This document shows positions 1 through 8,060 of a DNA stretch of 64,000 nt, one piece after another (position 1 is the first letter of the stretch; the number at the start of each line of letters is the position of its first letter). The notes below the pieces were generated by a model. That model was not told where the DNA came from. It ran no database searches and was given only the letters and a program-made list of their open reading frames with translations. Made by a program: the position numbers and the translations under genes. Origin of the DNA: Jatrophihabitans_A lederbergiae. Its GTDB lineage: Bacteria; Actinomycetota; Actinomycetes; Mycobacteriales; Jatrophihabitantaceae. The stretch spans positions 124,001 through 188,000 of the forward strand of contig NZ_JAVREH010000003.1 of NCBI RefSeq assembly GCF_031845305.1, in the 5' to 3' direction.

Positions 1-479
<479 letters not shown>

Positions 480-505
480 CGCGAACGCCGGCGAAGAGGA
501 CTTCG

Positions 506-958
506 ATGGCTCGTTTCATCGCTCGGTGCGCGATGCGGTGGTCGGATATGGACGCCTACGGCCACGTCAACAACACCGCCTACCTCGCCTACCTCGAGCA
601 GGCCCGGGTGTCGATGTTCTTCGACCGCTACGACTCGTCCTTCTCGCGTGGCACCGTGGTGTCCCATCACGAGATCACCTACCTCCGTCCGGTCGTGTAT
701 CACCCGGAGCCCCTGCGCCTGGAGCTGTGGGTGGATCGGATCAGGGGCGCGTCCTTCAACGTGCTGTACGACGTGTTCGACGGTGACACCTTGGCGGCCC
801 AGGCCCGGACGACGCTGGTGACCTTCGACTTCGACACCGACCGGCCACGGCGACTGACCACCGAGGAGCGGGCCATTCTCGACGAGTACACGGACAGGTC
901 TGCCGAGAGCGCCGGCGACACGGCCGACGCGGCTGCCACCCGGCAGAGCGCGGGTTAA
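506..958 (+). CDS. Acyl-CoA thioesterase, YbgC/FadM hotdog family
   Basis: A 150-residue single hotdog-fold protein. It begins MARFIARCAMRWSDMDAYGHVNN; the D-x-x-GHVNN motif near residues 15-23 carries the catalytic Asp of 4-hydroxybenzoyl-CoA thioesterase-type enzymes. Length is normal for the family. AGAGGA at 495-500 lies 5 nt ahead of the ATG. It probably hydrolyses acyl-CoA in the cytoplasm; the acyl specificity cannot be read from sequence. The last 20 residues are Ala/Ser-rich and unlikely to be part of the fold. It lies 26 nt after ettA and 4 nt before the next gene, so the three are likely co-transcribed. Confidence 0.85.
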   Translation: MARFIARCAMRWSDMDAYGHVNNTAYLAYLEQARVSMFFDRYDSSFSRGTVVSHHEITYLRPVVYHPEPLRLELWVDRIRGASFNVLYDVFDGDTLAAQARTTLVTFDFDTDRPRRLTTEERAILDEYTDRSAESAGDTADAAATRQSAG

Positions 959-962
959 AGCG

Positions 963-1577
963 ATGACGACCTCCCTTCTCGACGGCGCGCAGCTGCGGGA
1001 CTTCACCCCGCTGGCCGAGCGGGCGGTATCCGTCGACGCGGCGTCGCTGATCCGGTTCCGGCGTGGTCCGGCAACGGTGGCTGGTTACGTCCGGCTGCCC
1101 TACGACGTCCTTGCCGGTCGTACGCTCGCGCTCCAGTCGCTCGGCGATGGATCCTTCGATGTCACGGTGTCGGCGGCGGACTTCCTGCGGTGGGTCGACG
1201 ATCCCGCCGTGGTGCCGGTGGCCAAGGACGCGCACTGGCTCAGCGCTCTACCGCCCCGGGCGGGCTGGCAACGGGTGGAGCTGGTGCCCGATTCGGTGAT
1301 CCGCGACCTCATCCGGTCGGGGGCCTCGCTTGCTCCCGATGCTGCCAGCCGGCGGGGCCAGGAGGCGTTGCTCGCTTCGGTCGTGCTCACCGCGACCGCG
1401 CCCGGTCAGCGAGTGGAGGTGCCGCTCGGGCCGTTCAGCGCGCTCACCCGGATGGGATTCCTGCCGCGGGACGCCCAGGCCGCCGTGGACGTCGCGCCGG
1501 GCTGGATCAGGGTCGCGACCACGCTCGGCTCGACATTCGTCAGCACCGGCAACGCACTGGGCATGCTCAGCCTCTGA
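963..1577 (+). CDS. Conserved actinobacterial protein of unknown function
   Basis: A 204-residue soluble protein starting MTTSLLDGAQLRDF, with no signal peptide, membrane segment or recognisable catalytic motif. It follows the thioesterase by 4 nt. Its place after ettA and the thioesterase matches the position of Rv2474c in M. tuberculosis (from memory), so it is probably a conserved member of this small operon. Codon use is like its neighbours. It ends 19 nt before the convergent DUF2332 gene. I cannot assign a function. Confidence 0.75.
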   Translation: MTTSLLDGAQLRDFTPLAERAVSVDAASLIRFRRGPATVAGYVRLPYDVLAGRTLALQSLGDGSFDVTVSAADFLRWVDDPAVVPVAKDAHWLSALPPRAGWQRVELVPDSVIRDLIRSGASLAPDAASRRGQEALLASVVLTATAPGQRVEVPLGPFSALTRMGFLPRDAQAAVDVAPGWIRVATTLGSTFVSTGNALGMLSL

Positions 1578-1596
1578 ACGACGGCAGTACGGCGCT

Positions 1597-2652
1597 TCAG
1601 GGAAGAACGTTTACCGGTACGCCGTGATCGGCGACCGTGGCCACCCGCACCGGCTCGAAGGTGCCCGGGTCGCCCGACCCCACGCTCACCGCGACGGTGA
1701 GCTGAGCACCCTGATGCTCCTCGGACGACACGTGCTCCATCGACACCTGCGCGAGCGGGACGCGGCCGGCCGCGGCGCTCAGGATGTCGTGCACCCGGTC
1801 TTGCTCGTCCGGCGGCCAGTACTGCGCGGTGACGGAGTTCCACACCACCGTCAGCACCCGGTGGCCGGCGTCCTCGGACAGCCGGGCGTCCAGCCACTCG
1901 CTCGCGGTGGAGCGGTCCACCGTCACCGGATGGTGCGCGGCGACCTGCAGGGCAGCCTTCAGCCGCTCGTGCCGTTCCAGGTCGTCCGGCCACACGAACG
2001 AGGTCAACGTGAGGCGTCCCTCTTCGGTTGTCGGGTCGACGGGCGCGAGATCACATCCCCGCCGCGACACGATCGTGTAGTCGACCGGCTGCACCGCCCC
2101 GATCACCGCGCGCTCCAGGCGCAGCGGTGAGTCGGCCGGTCCACTCGCCCACCCGGTCGGGGTGTCGCGGCCGATGCGGAAGTGATCGACCAGCAGGTTC
2201 AGCCCCGCGCTCGCGCCGGGCTCCAGCAATCGGATGCGGTCGAGCCCGGAACGCCGCACGGCGTCGAAGATGCCGACCAGCAGCGCCGTCGCGCGCCCGA
2301 CCTCGTTGGTCTGCGGCACCACCTGCAGGGCGTCGCGAAGCTCCTGGACGTGCTCGGCCAGGACGGTGCGAAACGCCGGCCACGAGTTCCGGTAGTCCGC
2401 CGACCCGCCCAGGTTCGGGTAGTAGCTGCCGAGTTCGCGGGCTCGGCGGGTGAGCACCAGCCGCTGCAGCCTGGCGAGCAGGCGCAGCTGGACCAGGGAC
2501 TCCGCCGGCGCGGCCTCCCAGTCCCGGCAGATCTCGCGCACCACGCCGCCGGACTCCCAGTCGTCGGCCAGGTGAGTGAGCAGGAACCGGTAGAGCCCCC
2601 GCATCTGCTGGGCATGGTCACGAAACTGGACGGCCAGCGTCGGGGTGCTCAC
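1597..2652 (-). CDS. DUF2332 family protein
   Basis: About 351 residues. The N-terminal half is helical (FRDHAQQMRGLYRFLL). The stretch RIRLLEPGASAGLNLLVDHF near residue 135 is the hallmark of DUF2332 and resembles a nucleotide or SAM-binding glycine loop, though no activity is known to me. I place the start at the GTG at 2650-2652, because TAGCGT lies exactly 7 nt upstream and would make a leaderless transcript. A GTG three codons earlier (2659-2661) is the alternative, but it would overlap that hexamer. The gene converges with the upstream operon and is transcribed in the same direction as the alpha-glucosidase behind it. Confidence 0.8.
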   Translation of the reverse strand: MSTPTLAVQFRDHAQQMRGLYRFLLTHLADDWESGGVVREICRDWEAAPAESLVQLRLLARLQRLVLTRRARELGSYYPNLGGSADYRNSWPAFRTVLAEHVQELRDALQVVPQTNEVGRATALLVGIFDAVRRSGLDRIRLLEPGASAGLNLLVDHFRIGRDTPTGWASGPADSPLRLERAVIGAVQPVDYTIVSRRGCDLAPVDPTTEEGRLTLTSFVWPDDLERHERLKAALQVAAHHPVTVDRSTASEWLDARLSEDAGHRVLTVVWNSVTAQYWPPDEQDRVHDILSAAAGRVPLAQVSMEHVSSEEHQGAQLTVAVSVGSGDPGTFEPVRVATVADHGVPVNVLP

Positions 2653-2665
2653 GTTTTCCACGCTA
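2653..2665 (-). promoter_or_regulatory. Candidate -10 element for a leaderless DUF2332 mRNA
   Basis: On the minus strand TAGCGT (2665-2660) is followed by 7 nt and the GTG at 2652. No Shine-Dalgarno sequence is present. Spacing matches other leaderless genes in this window. Confidence 0.4.
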
Positions 2666-2711
2666 AGCCAACGGGGCGGATCTCAGAATCTCAGACAGAA
2701 AGCGGTCGAGC

Positions 2712-4382
2712 TCAGACGCGTAGCCACACGGTGGTGTTGGGGGGCAGCGTGTCGCCCTCGATCGGCGAGGAGGACAGCAGGATCTCACCCGGCGGCAAGT
2801 CAACGGGTGTGTCACCGGCATTGAGCGCGACGACCAGGTTCGGGCCGCGGCGGTAGGCCAGGCAGCCGGCCGGTGCCTGCTGCCAGTGGAACGAGGAGCC
2901 GTGCAGCTCGGCGAGGCCGCGCCGCAACCCCAGCGCCTCGCGGAACAGCGACAGGGTCGAGTTGGCGTCGTCCAGTTCGTGCTCGACGGTGAAGAATTCC
3001 CATTCCGCGGGCATCGGCAGCCACGAGTCCTGGGACGAGCCGAAGCCGAACGGCGGGGTGACACCCTCCCATGGCAGCGGCACCCGCTCGCCGTCCCGGC
3101 CGCGCTCGGTGTGCCCGCTGCGCTCCCACGTCGGGTCCTGCAGCACCTCGTCCGGCAGGTCGACGTTCTCCAGGCCCAGCTCGTCGCCGTTGTAAAGGTA
3201 GGCGGTGCCGGGCAGTGACAGCATCACGAGGGCGGCAGCCCTACCGCGGGCCTTGCCGAGCTCGCCGCCGCCGTAGCGGGTGGTGTGGCGGACGACGTCG
3301 TGATTGGACAGCACCCAGGTGCAGGGCGCGCCGACCTCGGCCATGGCGGTCAGCGAGTCGTCGATGGCGCCCTGGAAGTCCTTGGCCGACCACTCCGCCA
3401 GGACCAGTCGGAAGTTGAATGTCAGGTGCAGCTCGTCCGGACGGACATAGAGCGCGAGCCGCTTGTCGTCGGGTACCCACGCCTCGCCGACCGCCATCCG
3501 GTTGGGGTAGGTGTCCAACACTCGGCGGAACATCCGCAGGTGCTCGTGTACGCCGTCCTGGTCGAAGCGGAGGTCGGGGTCCAGTTGGGTGTTGGGGCCG
3601 TTGTAGTGCGACAGATCCATGTCCGGGAGCCCGGCGGGCTTGGCCATCGAGTGCGCGACGTCGATGCGGAACCCGTCGACGCCACGGTCCATCCAGAACC
3701 GCAGGATGCGCTCGAACTCGGCGGAGATCTCGGAGTTGTCCCAGTTCAGGTCGGGCTGCTCGGGGGCGAACAGGTGGAGGTACCACTGGCCATCGGGTAC
3801 CCGGTTCCACGCCGACCCGCCGAACATCGCGGGCCAGTTGTTCGGAGGTTCCGAGCCGTCCGGGCTCTTGCCGTCGCGGAAGATGAACCGGGCTCGTTCG
3901 GGGGAACCAGGAGCGGCCGCAAGTGCCTGCTGGAACCACACGTGCTGGTCGGAGAAGTGGTTGGGCACGATGTCGACGGTGACCTTGATGCCGCGGGCGT
4001 GCGCATCGGTGACCAGCGCGTCGAAGTCCCGCAGCGTGCCGAACATCGGATCGACATCGGTCGGGTCGGCGACGTCGTAGCCGCCGTCGGCCATCGGCGA
4101 CGTGTAGAACGGGCTCAGCCAGATGGCGTCGATGCCGAGCAACTTCAGGTAGTCCAGCCGATTCCGGACGCCGATCAGATCGCCCATTCCGTCGCCGTTT
4201 CCGTCCGCGAAGCTCTTGGGATAGATCTGGTAGAACACGGCGCTGCGCCACCAGTTCGCGCCGCTGAGGGCCGCCGCGCCCTCGTGCTGGTCGAAGCCGG
4301 TGTCCTCGTCGAACGGGTTGTCACCGAAGCCCGCCTCCCAGTCCGAGGGCTGGTTCGGGGTGCTGCTGGGCTGGTCGGACAC
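2712..4382 (-). CDS. aglA: Alpha-glucosidase, glycoside hydrolase family 13
   Basis: A 556-residue GH13 enzyme that should release glucose from maltose-type or trehalose-like alpha-glucosides in the cytoplasm. Visible GH13 regions: DIVPNHFSDQH (region I), DGFRIDVAH with the nucleophile Asp (II), VGEAW with the acid/base Glu (III) and LSNHDVVRH (IV). The GSAW..., W-Y-L-H-L-F-A-P-E-Q-P-D-L-N-W segment is typical of oligo-1,6-glucosidase/alpha-glucosidases. The start is GTG at 4382 (MSDQPSS): CCGGAGGAA gives a strong SD 4-5 nt upstream. The open frame extends 20 codons further back but lacks an SD there. It matches the position of aglA (Rv2471) next to glbO (Rv2470) in M. tuberculosis, from memory. 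An inverted repeat upstream looks like a maltose-type repressor site. Confidence 0.9.
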   Translation of the reverse strand: MSDQPSSTPNQPSDWEAGFGDNPFDEDTGFDQHEGAAALSGANWWRSAVFYQIYPKSFADGNGDGMGDLIGVRNRLDYLKLLGIDAIWLSPFYTSPMADGGYDVADPTDVDPMFGTLRDFDALVTDAHARGIKVTVDIVPNHFSDQHVWFQQALAAAPGSPERARFIFRDGKSPDGSEPPNNWPAMFGGSAWNRVPDGQWYLHLFAPEQPDLNWDNSEISAEFERILRFWMDRGVDGFRIDVAHSMAKPAGLPDMDLSHYNGPNTQLDPDLRFDQDGVHEHLRMFRRVLDTYPNRMAVGEAWVPDDKRLALYVRPDELHLTFNFRLVLAEWSAKDFQGAIDDSLTAMAEVGAPCTWVLSNHDVVRHTTRYGGGELGKARGRAAALVMLSLPGTAYLYNGDELGLENVDLPDEVLQDPTWERSGHTERGRDGERVPLPWEGVTPPFGFGSSQDSWLPMPAEWEFFTVEHELDDANSTLSLFREALGLRRGLAELHGSSFHWQQAPAGCLAYRRGPNLVVALNAGDTPVDLPPGEILLSSSPIEGDTLPPNTTVWLRV

Positions 4383-4420
4383 GCGTTCCTCCGGAGTGGG
4401 TTGGCTGCGGCACGGGTCTT

Positions 4421-4436
4421 CTGTAAGCCCTTGCAG
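4421..4436 (-). promoter_or_regulatory. CTTGCAG-type operator upstream of aglA
   Basis: Plus-strand CTGTAAG-CC-CTTGCAG is an inverted repeat with one mismatch between 7-bp arms. CTTGCAG is the half-site reported for the LacI-family maltose/amylase regulators MalR and Reg1 of Streptomyces (recalled). It lies 38-54 nt upstream of the aglA GTG. A minus-strand GATAAAGAAT (4450-4441), which could hold a -10, sits just upstream, so repressor binding would overlap the transcription start. Confidence 0.5.
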
Positions 4437-4507
4437 CGTCATTCTTTATCGATTAAGAGAAGGCAGTCAAGCTGGCGTTCCCGGTGCGCGGCGCCGGTTG
4501 CTCGACG

Positions 4508-4888
4508 TCAGGCCATGCTGTTGCGCATGGAGTCGGCCGCCATCGTGAGGTAGTTCCAGATCCGGTCGTGGATGTCGGCCGGCAGGTCCAGCGAGTCCAG
4601 CGCCGACCGCATGTGGCGCAGCCAGGCGTCCCGCTCGGCGACCCCGATGACGAAGGGCGCGTGCCGCATCCGCAGCCGGGGATGCCCCCGGCTCTCGGAG
4701 TAGGTGCTCGGGCCACCCCAGTACTGGATCAGGAACAGGGTCAGCCGCTCTGCCGCGGGTGCGAGATCTTCTTCGGGATAGAGCGGTCGCAGGATCGGGT
4801 CCGCCGCGACACCCTCGTAGAACCGTTCTACCAGCAGCCGGAAGGTCTCGCTGCCACCCGCCTTCTCGAAGAACTCGGAACTGACCAT
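4508..4888 (-). CDS. glbO: Group II truncated hemoglobin GlbO
   Basis: A 126-residue truncated (2-on-2) globin. Tyr in FRLLVERFYEGV is the B10 region, and the proximal His lies in RLRMRHAPFVIG. The conserved QYWGGPSTYSESRGHPRLRMRHAPF block includes the Trp-rich features of group II. Such proteins bind O2 and may detoxify NO or peroxide; HbO of mycobacteria is linked to membrane respiration. The gene is 125 nt downstream of aglA on the same strand and may be read with it or from its own promoter further upstream. Confidence 0.93.
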   Translation of the reverse strand: MVSSEFFEKAGGSETFRLLVERFYEGVAADPILRPLYPEEDLAPAAERLTLFLIQYWGGPSTYSESRGHPRLRMRHAPFVIGVAERDAWLRHMRSALDSLDLPADIHDRIWNYLTMAADSMRNSMA

Positions 4889-4900
4889 GCCTCCATTGTG
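4889..4900 (-). promoter_or_regulatory. Candidate -10 element for glbO
   Basis: Minus-strand CACAAT (4900-4895) is followed by 6 nt and the glbO ATG. A GGAGG is also present, but only 1 nt from the ATG and so badly spaced. A leaderless start fits better. Confidence 0.35.
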
Positions 4901-5011
4901 ACGGGTGCGCTACCGGTGCTCGGCCGGGCGCTCTGGAGGGCGGCCAAAAATACGTGATGCGCGAACCGCTTTCGTCAGGTTCACTGGACCCCACACTCGG
5001 AGGTGAGGCCG

Positions 5012-5536
5012 GTGCCGGGGACGCTCGTGCTCAATGCGTCGTACGAACCGCTGTGCGTCGTGCCGATGCGCCGCGCCGTCGTGCTGATCCTGTCCGAGAA
5101 AGCCTATGTGGTGGAGTCCGGACAGGGCTTCCTGCACTCGGCGCACACGTCCGTCCCCATTCCGCACGTGGTGCGCCTTGCCCGCTACGTCCGGGTGCCC
5201 TATCGGCGGCAAGTGCCGCTGACTAGGCGGGCGGTGCTGGCGCGGGACGCTCACCGCTGCGCGTACTGCGCGGTCCGGGCAGACACCATCGACCACGTCC
5301 TGCCGCGCTCGCGCGGTGGCCGCAATGAGTGGACGAACGTCGTCGCGGCCTGCGCCCGCTGCAATCATCGCAAGGGCGACAAGCTGCTGGTCGAGCTCGG
5401 CTGGAGCCTGCAGCACGCTCCGGTGCAGCCGTCGGCCAATGTGGCGCTGGTGCTCGGCTGGGCGGTGCGCGACCCGTCCTGGGAGCGGTATCTCGGCTAC
5501 GGCACCGAAGTGCTGGACCTGACGGCCACCGCCTGA
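5012..5536 (+). CDS. HNH endonuclease domain protein
   Basis: A 174-residue protein with a C-terminal HNH fold. CAYC (near residue 84), then TIDHVLPRSRGGRNEWTNVVAAC, then CARCNHRKGD supply the two zinc CxxC pairs and the H-N-H metal-site residues. The N-terminal half (LVLNASYEPLCVVPMRRAVVLIL) is the conserved lead-in seen in many actinobacterial and cyanobacterial HNH proteins. The start is GTG 5012: GGAGG at 4999-5003 gives 8-nt spacing. A GTG at 5003 overlaps the SD and is unlikely. Its target and biological role are unknown; it is a stable chromosomal gene (position of Rv2469c, from memory), which argues against a selfish element. Confidence 0.87.
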   Translation: MPGTLVLNASYEPLCVVPMRRAVVLILSEKAYVVESGQGFLHSAHTSVPIPHVVRLARYVRVPYRRQVPLTRRAVLARDAHRCAYCAVRADTIDHVLPRSRGGRNEWTNVVAACARCNHRKGDKLLVELGWSLQHAPVQPSANVALVLGWAVRDPSWERYLGYGTEVLDLTATA

Positions 5537-5577
5537 GCCGTGCGTCCGGGCTGAGTCGGGTTACTGAGGGGGCCTGA

Positions 5578-5601
5578 CTGACAGCGCGGAGCGACTGTCA
5601 G
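5578..5601 (+). terminator. Possible hairpin terminator after the HNH gene
   Basis: CTGACAG (5578-5584) and CTGTCAG (5595-5601) form a perfect 7-bp stem with a 10-nt loop, 41 nt after the HNH stop. There is no T-run, and the TAGCCT promoter element starts 10 nt later. Confidence 0.35.
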
Positions 5602-5611
5602 GGCCGAGCGC

Positions 5612-5624
5612 TAGCCTGCGAGTC
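5612..5624 (+). promoter_or_regulatory. Candidate -10 element for a leaderless amidase mRNA
   Basis: TAGCCT at 5612-5617 lies 7 nt from the amidase ATG, with no Shine-Dalgarno between. Confidence 0.45.
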
Positions 5625-7061
5625 ATGGCCGAATTGCACGATCTCAGCGCCCTCGACGCCGCTGCCGCGATCCGTCGACGAGAGGTGAGCCCATCCGAAC
5701 TGGTCGGGCACTACCTGGACCGGATCGACCGCCTGGACGACCGGATCGGCTCTTTCGTGACCGTCACGGACGAGGCGGCCGGGGCTCAGGCCGCTCGGGC
5801 CGACGCCGCGGTGCTGGCCGGTGCGGATCTCGCACCGCTGCACGGAGTGCCGACCGCGATCAAGGATCTGAACCTCACCCAGGGTGTTCCGACGAAGTTC
5901 GGCTCGGCGCTGTTCCGGGACTTCGTGCCGCCCGTCGATGACCATGTGGTGACGCTGCTCCGCCGGGCCGGCACCATCTCGCTCGGCAAGACAGCCACCC
6001 CGGAATTCGGGCTGCCCTGCTACACCGAGACCGACATCGGGCCGCCGGCTCGCACGCCGTGGGACACCAGCCGGCTCGCCGGAGGATCGTCAGGAGGGGC
6101 GGCCGCGGCAGTCGCCTCGGGCTTCCTGCCCATCGCGCAGGGCTCCGACGGCGGTGGTTCGATCCGGATTCCGGCCAGCGTCACCGGCCTGTACGGCATC
6201 AAGCCGGCCCGGGGACGGATCTCGCGCGGCCCGCTGGACGCCGACTCGTCCAACCTGTCGGTGCTGGGGCCGCTGGCGCGGACGGTCCGGGACGCCGCGG
6301 CGTTTCTGGACGCGACCGCCGCCCCGCAGCCGGGCGATCCGCAGTGGGCGCCGCCGTTGCCGGCCGGCCAGACGTTTCTGGGGTGGTGCGATCGGACGCC
6401 GGAGCGATTGCGGATCGGGCGCTACCTGCAGCCACCCATCCCGGGCGCCGAGATCGATGCGCAGTGCCGGCTGGCCTGGGAGAACGCAAGCGCGTTACTG
6501 GAGAGCCTCGGGCACGAGGTGGTCGACATCGACCTGCCCATTCCGCCGAACGTGATCCCGGCGTTCGAGACGGTGTGGGCGGTGTCGGCGGCGAGTACGC
6601 CGGTAGACCCCCGCCAGGAGTCCCAGCTGAGGCCGTTGACCAGGCACCTGCGCCACCGGGGCTCCCAGGTGAGCGGGGCTCAATACTCCGCCGCCCTGGG
6701 GCTGCTGTCGATGATCAGCAGGCAGGCGATCGTGACCACCGCACAGTACGACGCGGTGCTGACGCCGACGCTGGCGTTGCCGCCCCGCCCGATCGGCTGG
6801 TTCTGCGGAACTGCGGACGCTCCGATCGACCCGGCCGAGGACTTCGAGCGTCAGAAGCGATTCACCCCGTACACGGCGGTGTACAACGCCAGCGGTCAGC
6901 CGGCCGCCAGCCTGCCGCTGCACTGGACGCCCGAGGGCCTTCCGGTCGGCGTGATGCTGGTCGGCCGTCCCGCCGGCGAGGCATCGCTGCTGGCACTGTC
7001 GGCCCAGCTAGAGGCCGCGTCGCCGTGGTCGGAGCGGCACCCGGCGATCTGGCATGACTAA
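5625..7061 (+). CDS. Amidase, amidase-signature family
   Basis: A 478-residue amidase-signature hydrolase. The Ser-cisSer-Lys triad is visible: Lys in PTAIKDLN (about residue 84), and the Gly/Ser block LAGGSSGGAAAAVASG followed by QGSDGGGSIRIPASVTGLYGIKP, which holds both serines. Length is normal. Such enzymes hydrolyse amide bonds of small molecules or peptides; GatA is excluded because no gatB or gatC lies nearby, and the sequence reads as a stand-alone amidase. The C-terminus (YNASGQPAASLPLHWTPEGLPVGVMLVG) is canonical. No signal peptide. A leaderless start is likely. Confidence 0.9.
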   Translation: MAELHDLSALDAAAAIRRREVSPSELVGHYLDRIDRLDDRIGSFVTVTDEAAGAQAARADAAVLAGADLAPLHGVPTAIKDLNLTQGVPTKFGSALFRDFVPPVDDHVVTLLRRAGTISLGKTATPEFGLPCYTETDIGPPARTPWDTSRLAGGSSGGAAAAVASGFLPIAQGSDGGGSIRIPASVTGLYGIKPARGRISRGPLDADSSNLSVLGPLARTVRDAAAFLDATAAPQPGDPQWAPPLPAGQTFLGWCDRTPERLRIGRYLQPPIPGAEIDAQCRLAWENASALLESLGHEVVDIDLPIPPNVIPAFETVWAVSAASTPVDPRQESQLRPLTRHLRHRGSQVSGAQYSAALGLLSMISRQAIVTTAQYDAVLTPTLALPPRPIGWFCGTADAPIDPAEDFERQKRFTPYTAVYNASGQPAASLPLHWTPEGLPVGVMLVGRPAGEASLLALSAQLEAASPWSERHPAIWHD

Positions 7062-7163
7062 GACCTTCGATAGCGTGGACAGACACGTAGGTGTGCGGTG
7101 CAGGACAGCTCTGCGCGGCTACGAGGCTGGCGGGACACGCCGTTATCGGTTGGAGGAATGCGT

Positions 7164-7448
7164 ATGAGCATCGTTCAGACGGTGTTGATCTACATCGGGA
7201 TACCGGTGGTGGCTTTCGCGCTCCTCGCAGTGGTGACCTTGGGTCCGGGGGCCAGTCGCGCGCCGCGCTACCGTCCCGGCTCCCCGTGGCAGTACAAGCC
7301 GGTCTGGTACCTGCCGCATCCCGAGCACAGCGGTCCGGTCTCCAGCCTCGAGGTCCGTACCAACGCTGCCGCGTCGAGTCGGCTGGCCCTGCAGGGCAGT
7401 GTGGCGGAGCCGGTCAAGGCCAGTGGAGGTGCCAGCGGTGAGTGGTAG
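7164..7448 (+). CDS. ctaJ: Small membrane protein resembling aa3-type cytochrome oxidase subunit CtaJ
   Basis: A 94-residue protein with one N-terminal membrane helix (IVQTVLIYIGIPVVAFALLAVV), followed by RYRPGSPWQYKPVWYLPHPE. That pattern matches my memory of the actinobacterial CtaJ subunit seen in the M. smegmatis bcc-aa3 supercomplex (MSMEG_4693/4692 gene pair). Start ATG 7164: GGAGGA at 7152-7157 gives 6-nt spacing. An ATG at 7158 abuts the SD. The C-terminal third is low in conserved features. The next gene overlaps its end by 11 nt. The CtaJ name rests on resemblance and gene order and was not searched. Confidence 0.62.
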   Translation: MSIVQTVLIYIGIPVVAFALLAVVTLGPGASRAPRYRPGSPWQYKPVWYLPHPEHSGPVSSLEVRTNAAASSRLALQGSVAEPVKASGGASGEW

Positions 7449-7992
7449 CAGCAGCGTGAGTGGAGGCACCAGCATGAGCCGGCACAGCGCCACCGCGATC
7501 GGCCATGACGACACCGGGACAGATCCGGAGCCGGACGCGGGCTCGGTGGCGCCAGGGGCGCCGGCGAGGGGCACCCGCCCGCAGGACAAGAGTCACGACT
7601 TCACCGTGCCGCGGGCCCCGCTGGTCAGCCGCGACCGGCCCTTCCAGCAGACCCAGCTCAACCGGATCGACGAGGCGCTGACCCTGGCCTCTCGCGAGAC
7701 CGGCCTGCTCTTCAGCGTGTACGTGGGCGAACTCGGCGCGGACCCGCGGACCACCGCCGAGGCGCTGTTCGGCAAGCTGGGCAGCAGGCACCCGGCCCCG
7801 GTCTTGGTTGCCCTTTCACCCGCGGAGCGAAAGCTCGAGATCGTCACCGGCGGCGAGTCGGCACGCCGCATTCCGAACCGCGCGGCCGGACTGGCCGCGC
7901 TGGCCATGCGCGGGTCGTTCAGCAACGGCGATCTTGCCGGCGGCATTGTCAGTGGCCTGCGCCAGCTTGCCGATGCTGCCGGCCGGAAGTGA
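7438..7992 (+). CDS. DUF5130 family protein (TPM-like domain), possible respiratory supercomplex partner
   Basis: About 184 residues. The core RIDEALTLASRETGLLFSVYVGELG...LFGKLGSRHPAPVLVALSPAERKLEIVTGG...RIPNRAAGLAALAM resembles a TPM/YgcG-type domain and matches DUF5130 proteins. No membrane segment. Two starts are equally well served: GTG 7438 (GGAGG at 7425-7429) and ATG 7474 (GGAGG at 7462-7466); the 15-bp ribosome-site segment is duplicated. GTG 7438 overlaps ctaJ by 11 nt and would be translationally coupled. The residues before 7474 are Ser/Gly-rich and dispensable looking. In mycobacteria the equivalent gene (Rv2468c) also sits beside the small ctaJ-like gene, from memory. Confidence 0.72.
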   Translation: MSGSSSVSGGTSMSRHSATAIGHDDTGTDPEPDAGSVAPGAPARGTRPQDKSHDFTVPRAPLVSRDRPFQQTQLNRIDEALTLASRETGLLFSVYVGELGADPRTTAEALFGKLGSRHPAPVLVALSPAERKLEIVTGGESARRIPNRAAGLAALAMRGSFSNGDLAGGIVSGLRQLADAAGRK

Positions 7993-8021
7993 CTGACCCC
8001 GCGCTCATCCGATTCAAATTT

Positions 8022-8060
8022 GTTCGCCGAACGAAACACTTCCCGATAGGGTAGTGGGCG
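8022..8060 (+). promoter_or_regulatory. Palindrome and candidate -10 element upstream of tmsA
   Basis: GTTCG-C-CGAAC at 8022-8032 is a perfect 5-bp-arm palindrome in an AT-richer patch, and could be an operator. TAGGGT at 8047-8052 lies 8 nt from the tmsA ATG and could be the -10 of a near-leaderless transcript. No regulator can be named. Confidence 0.35.
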
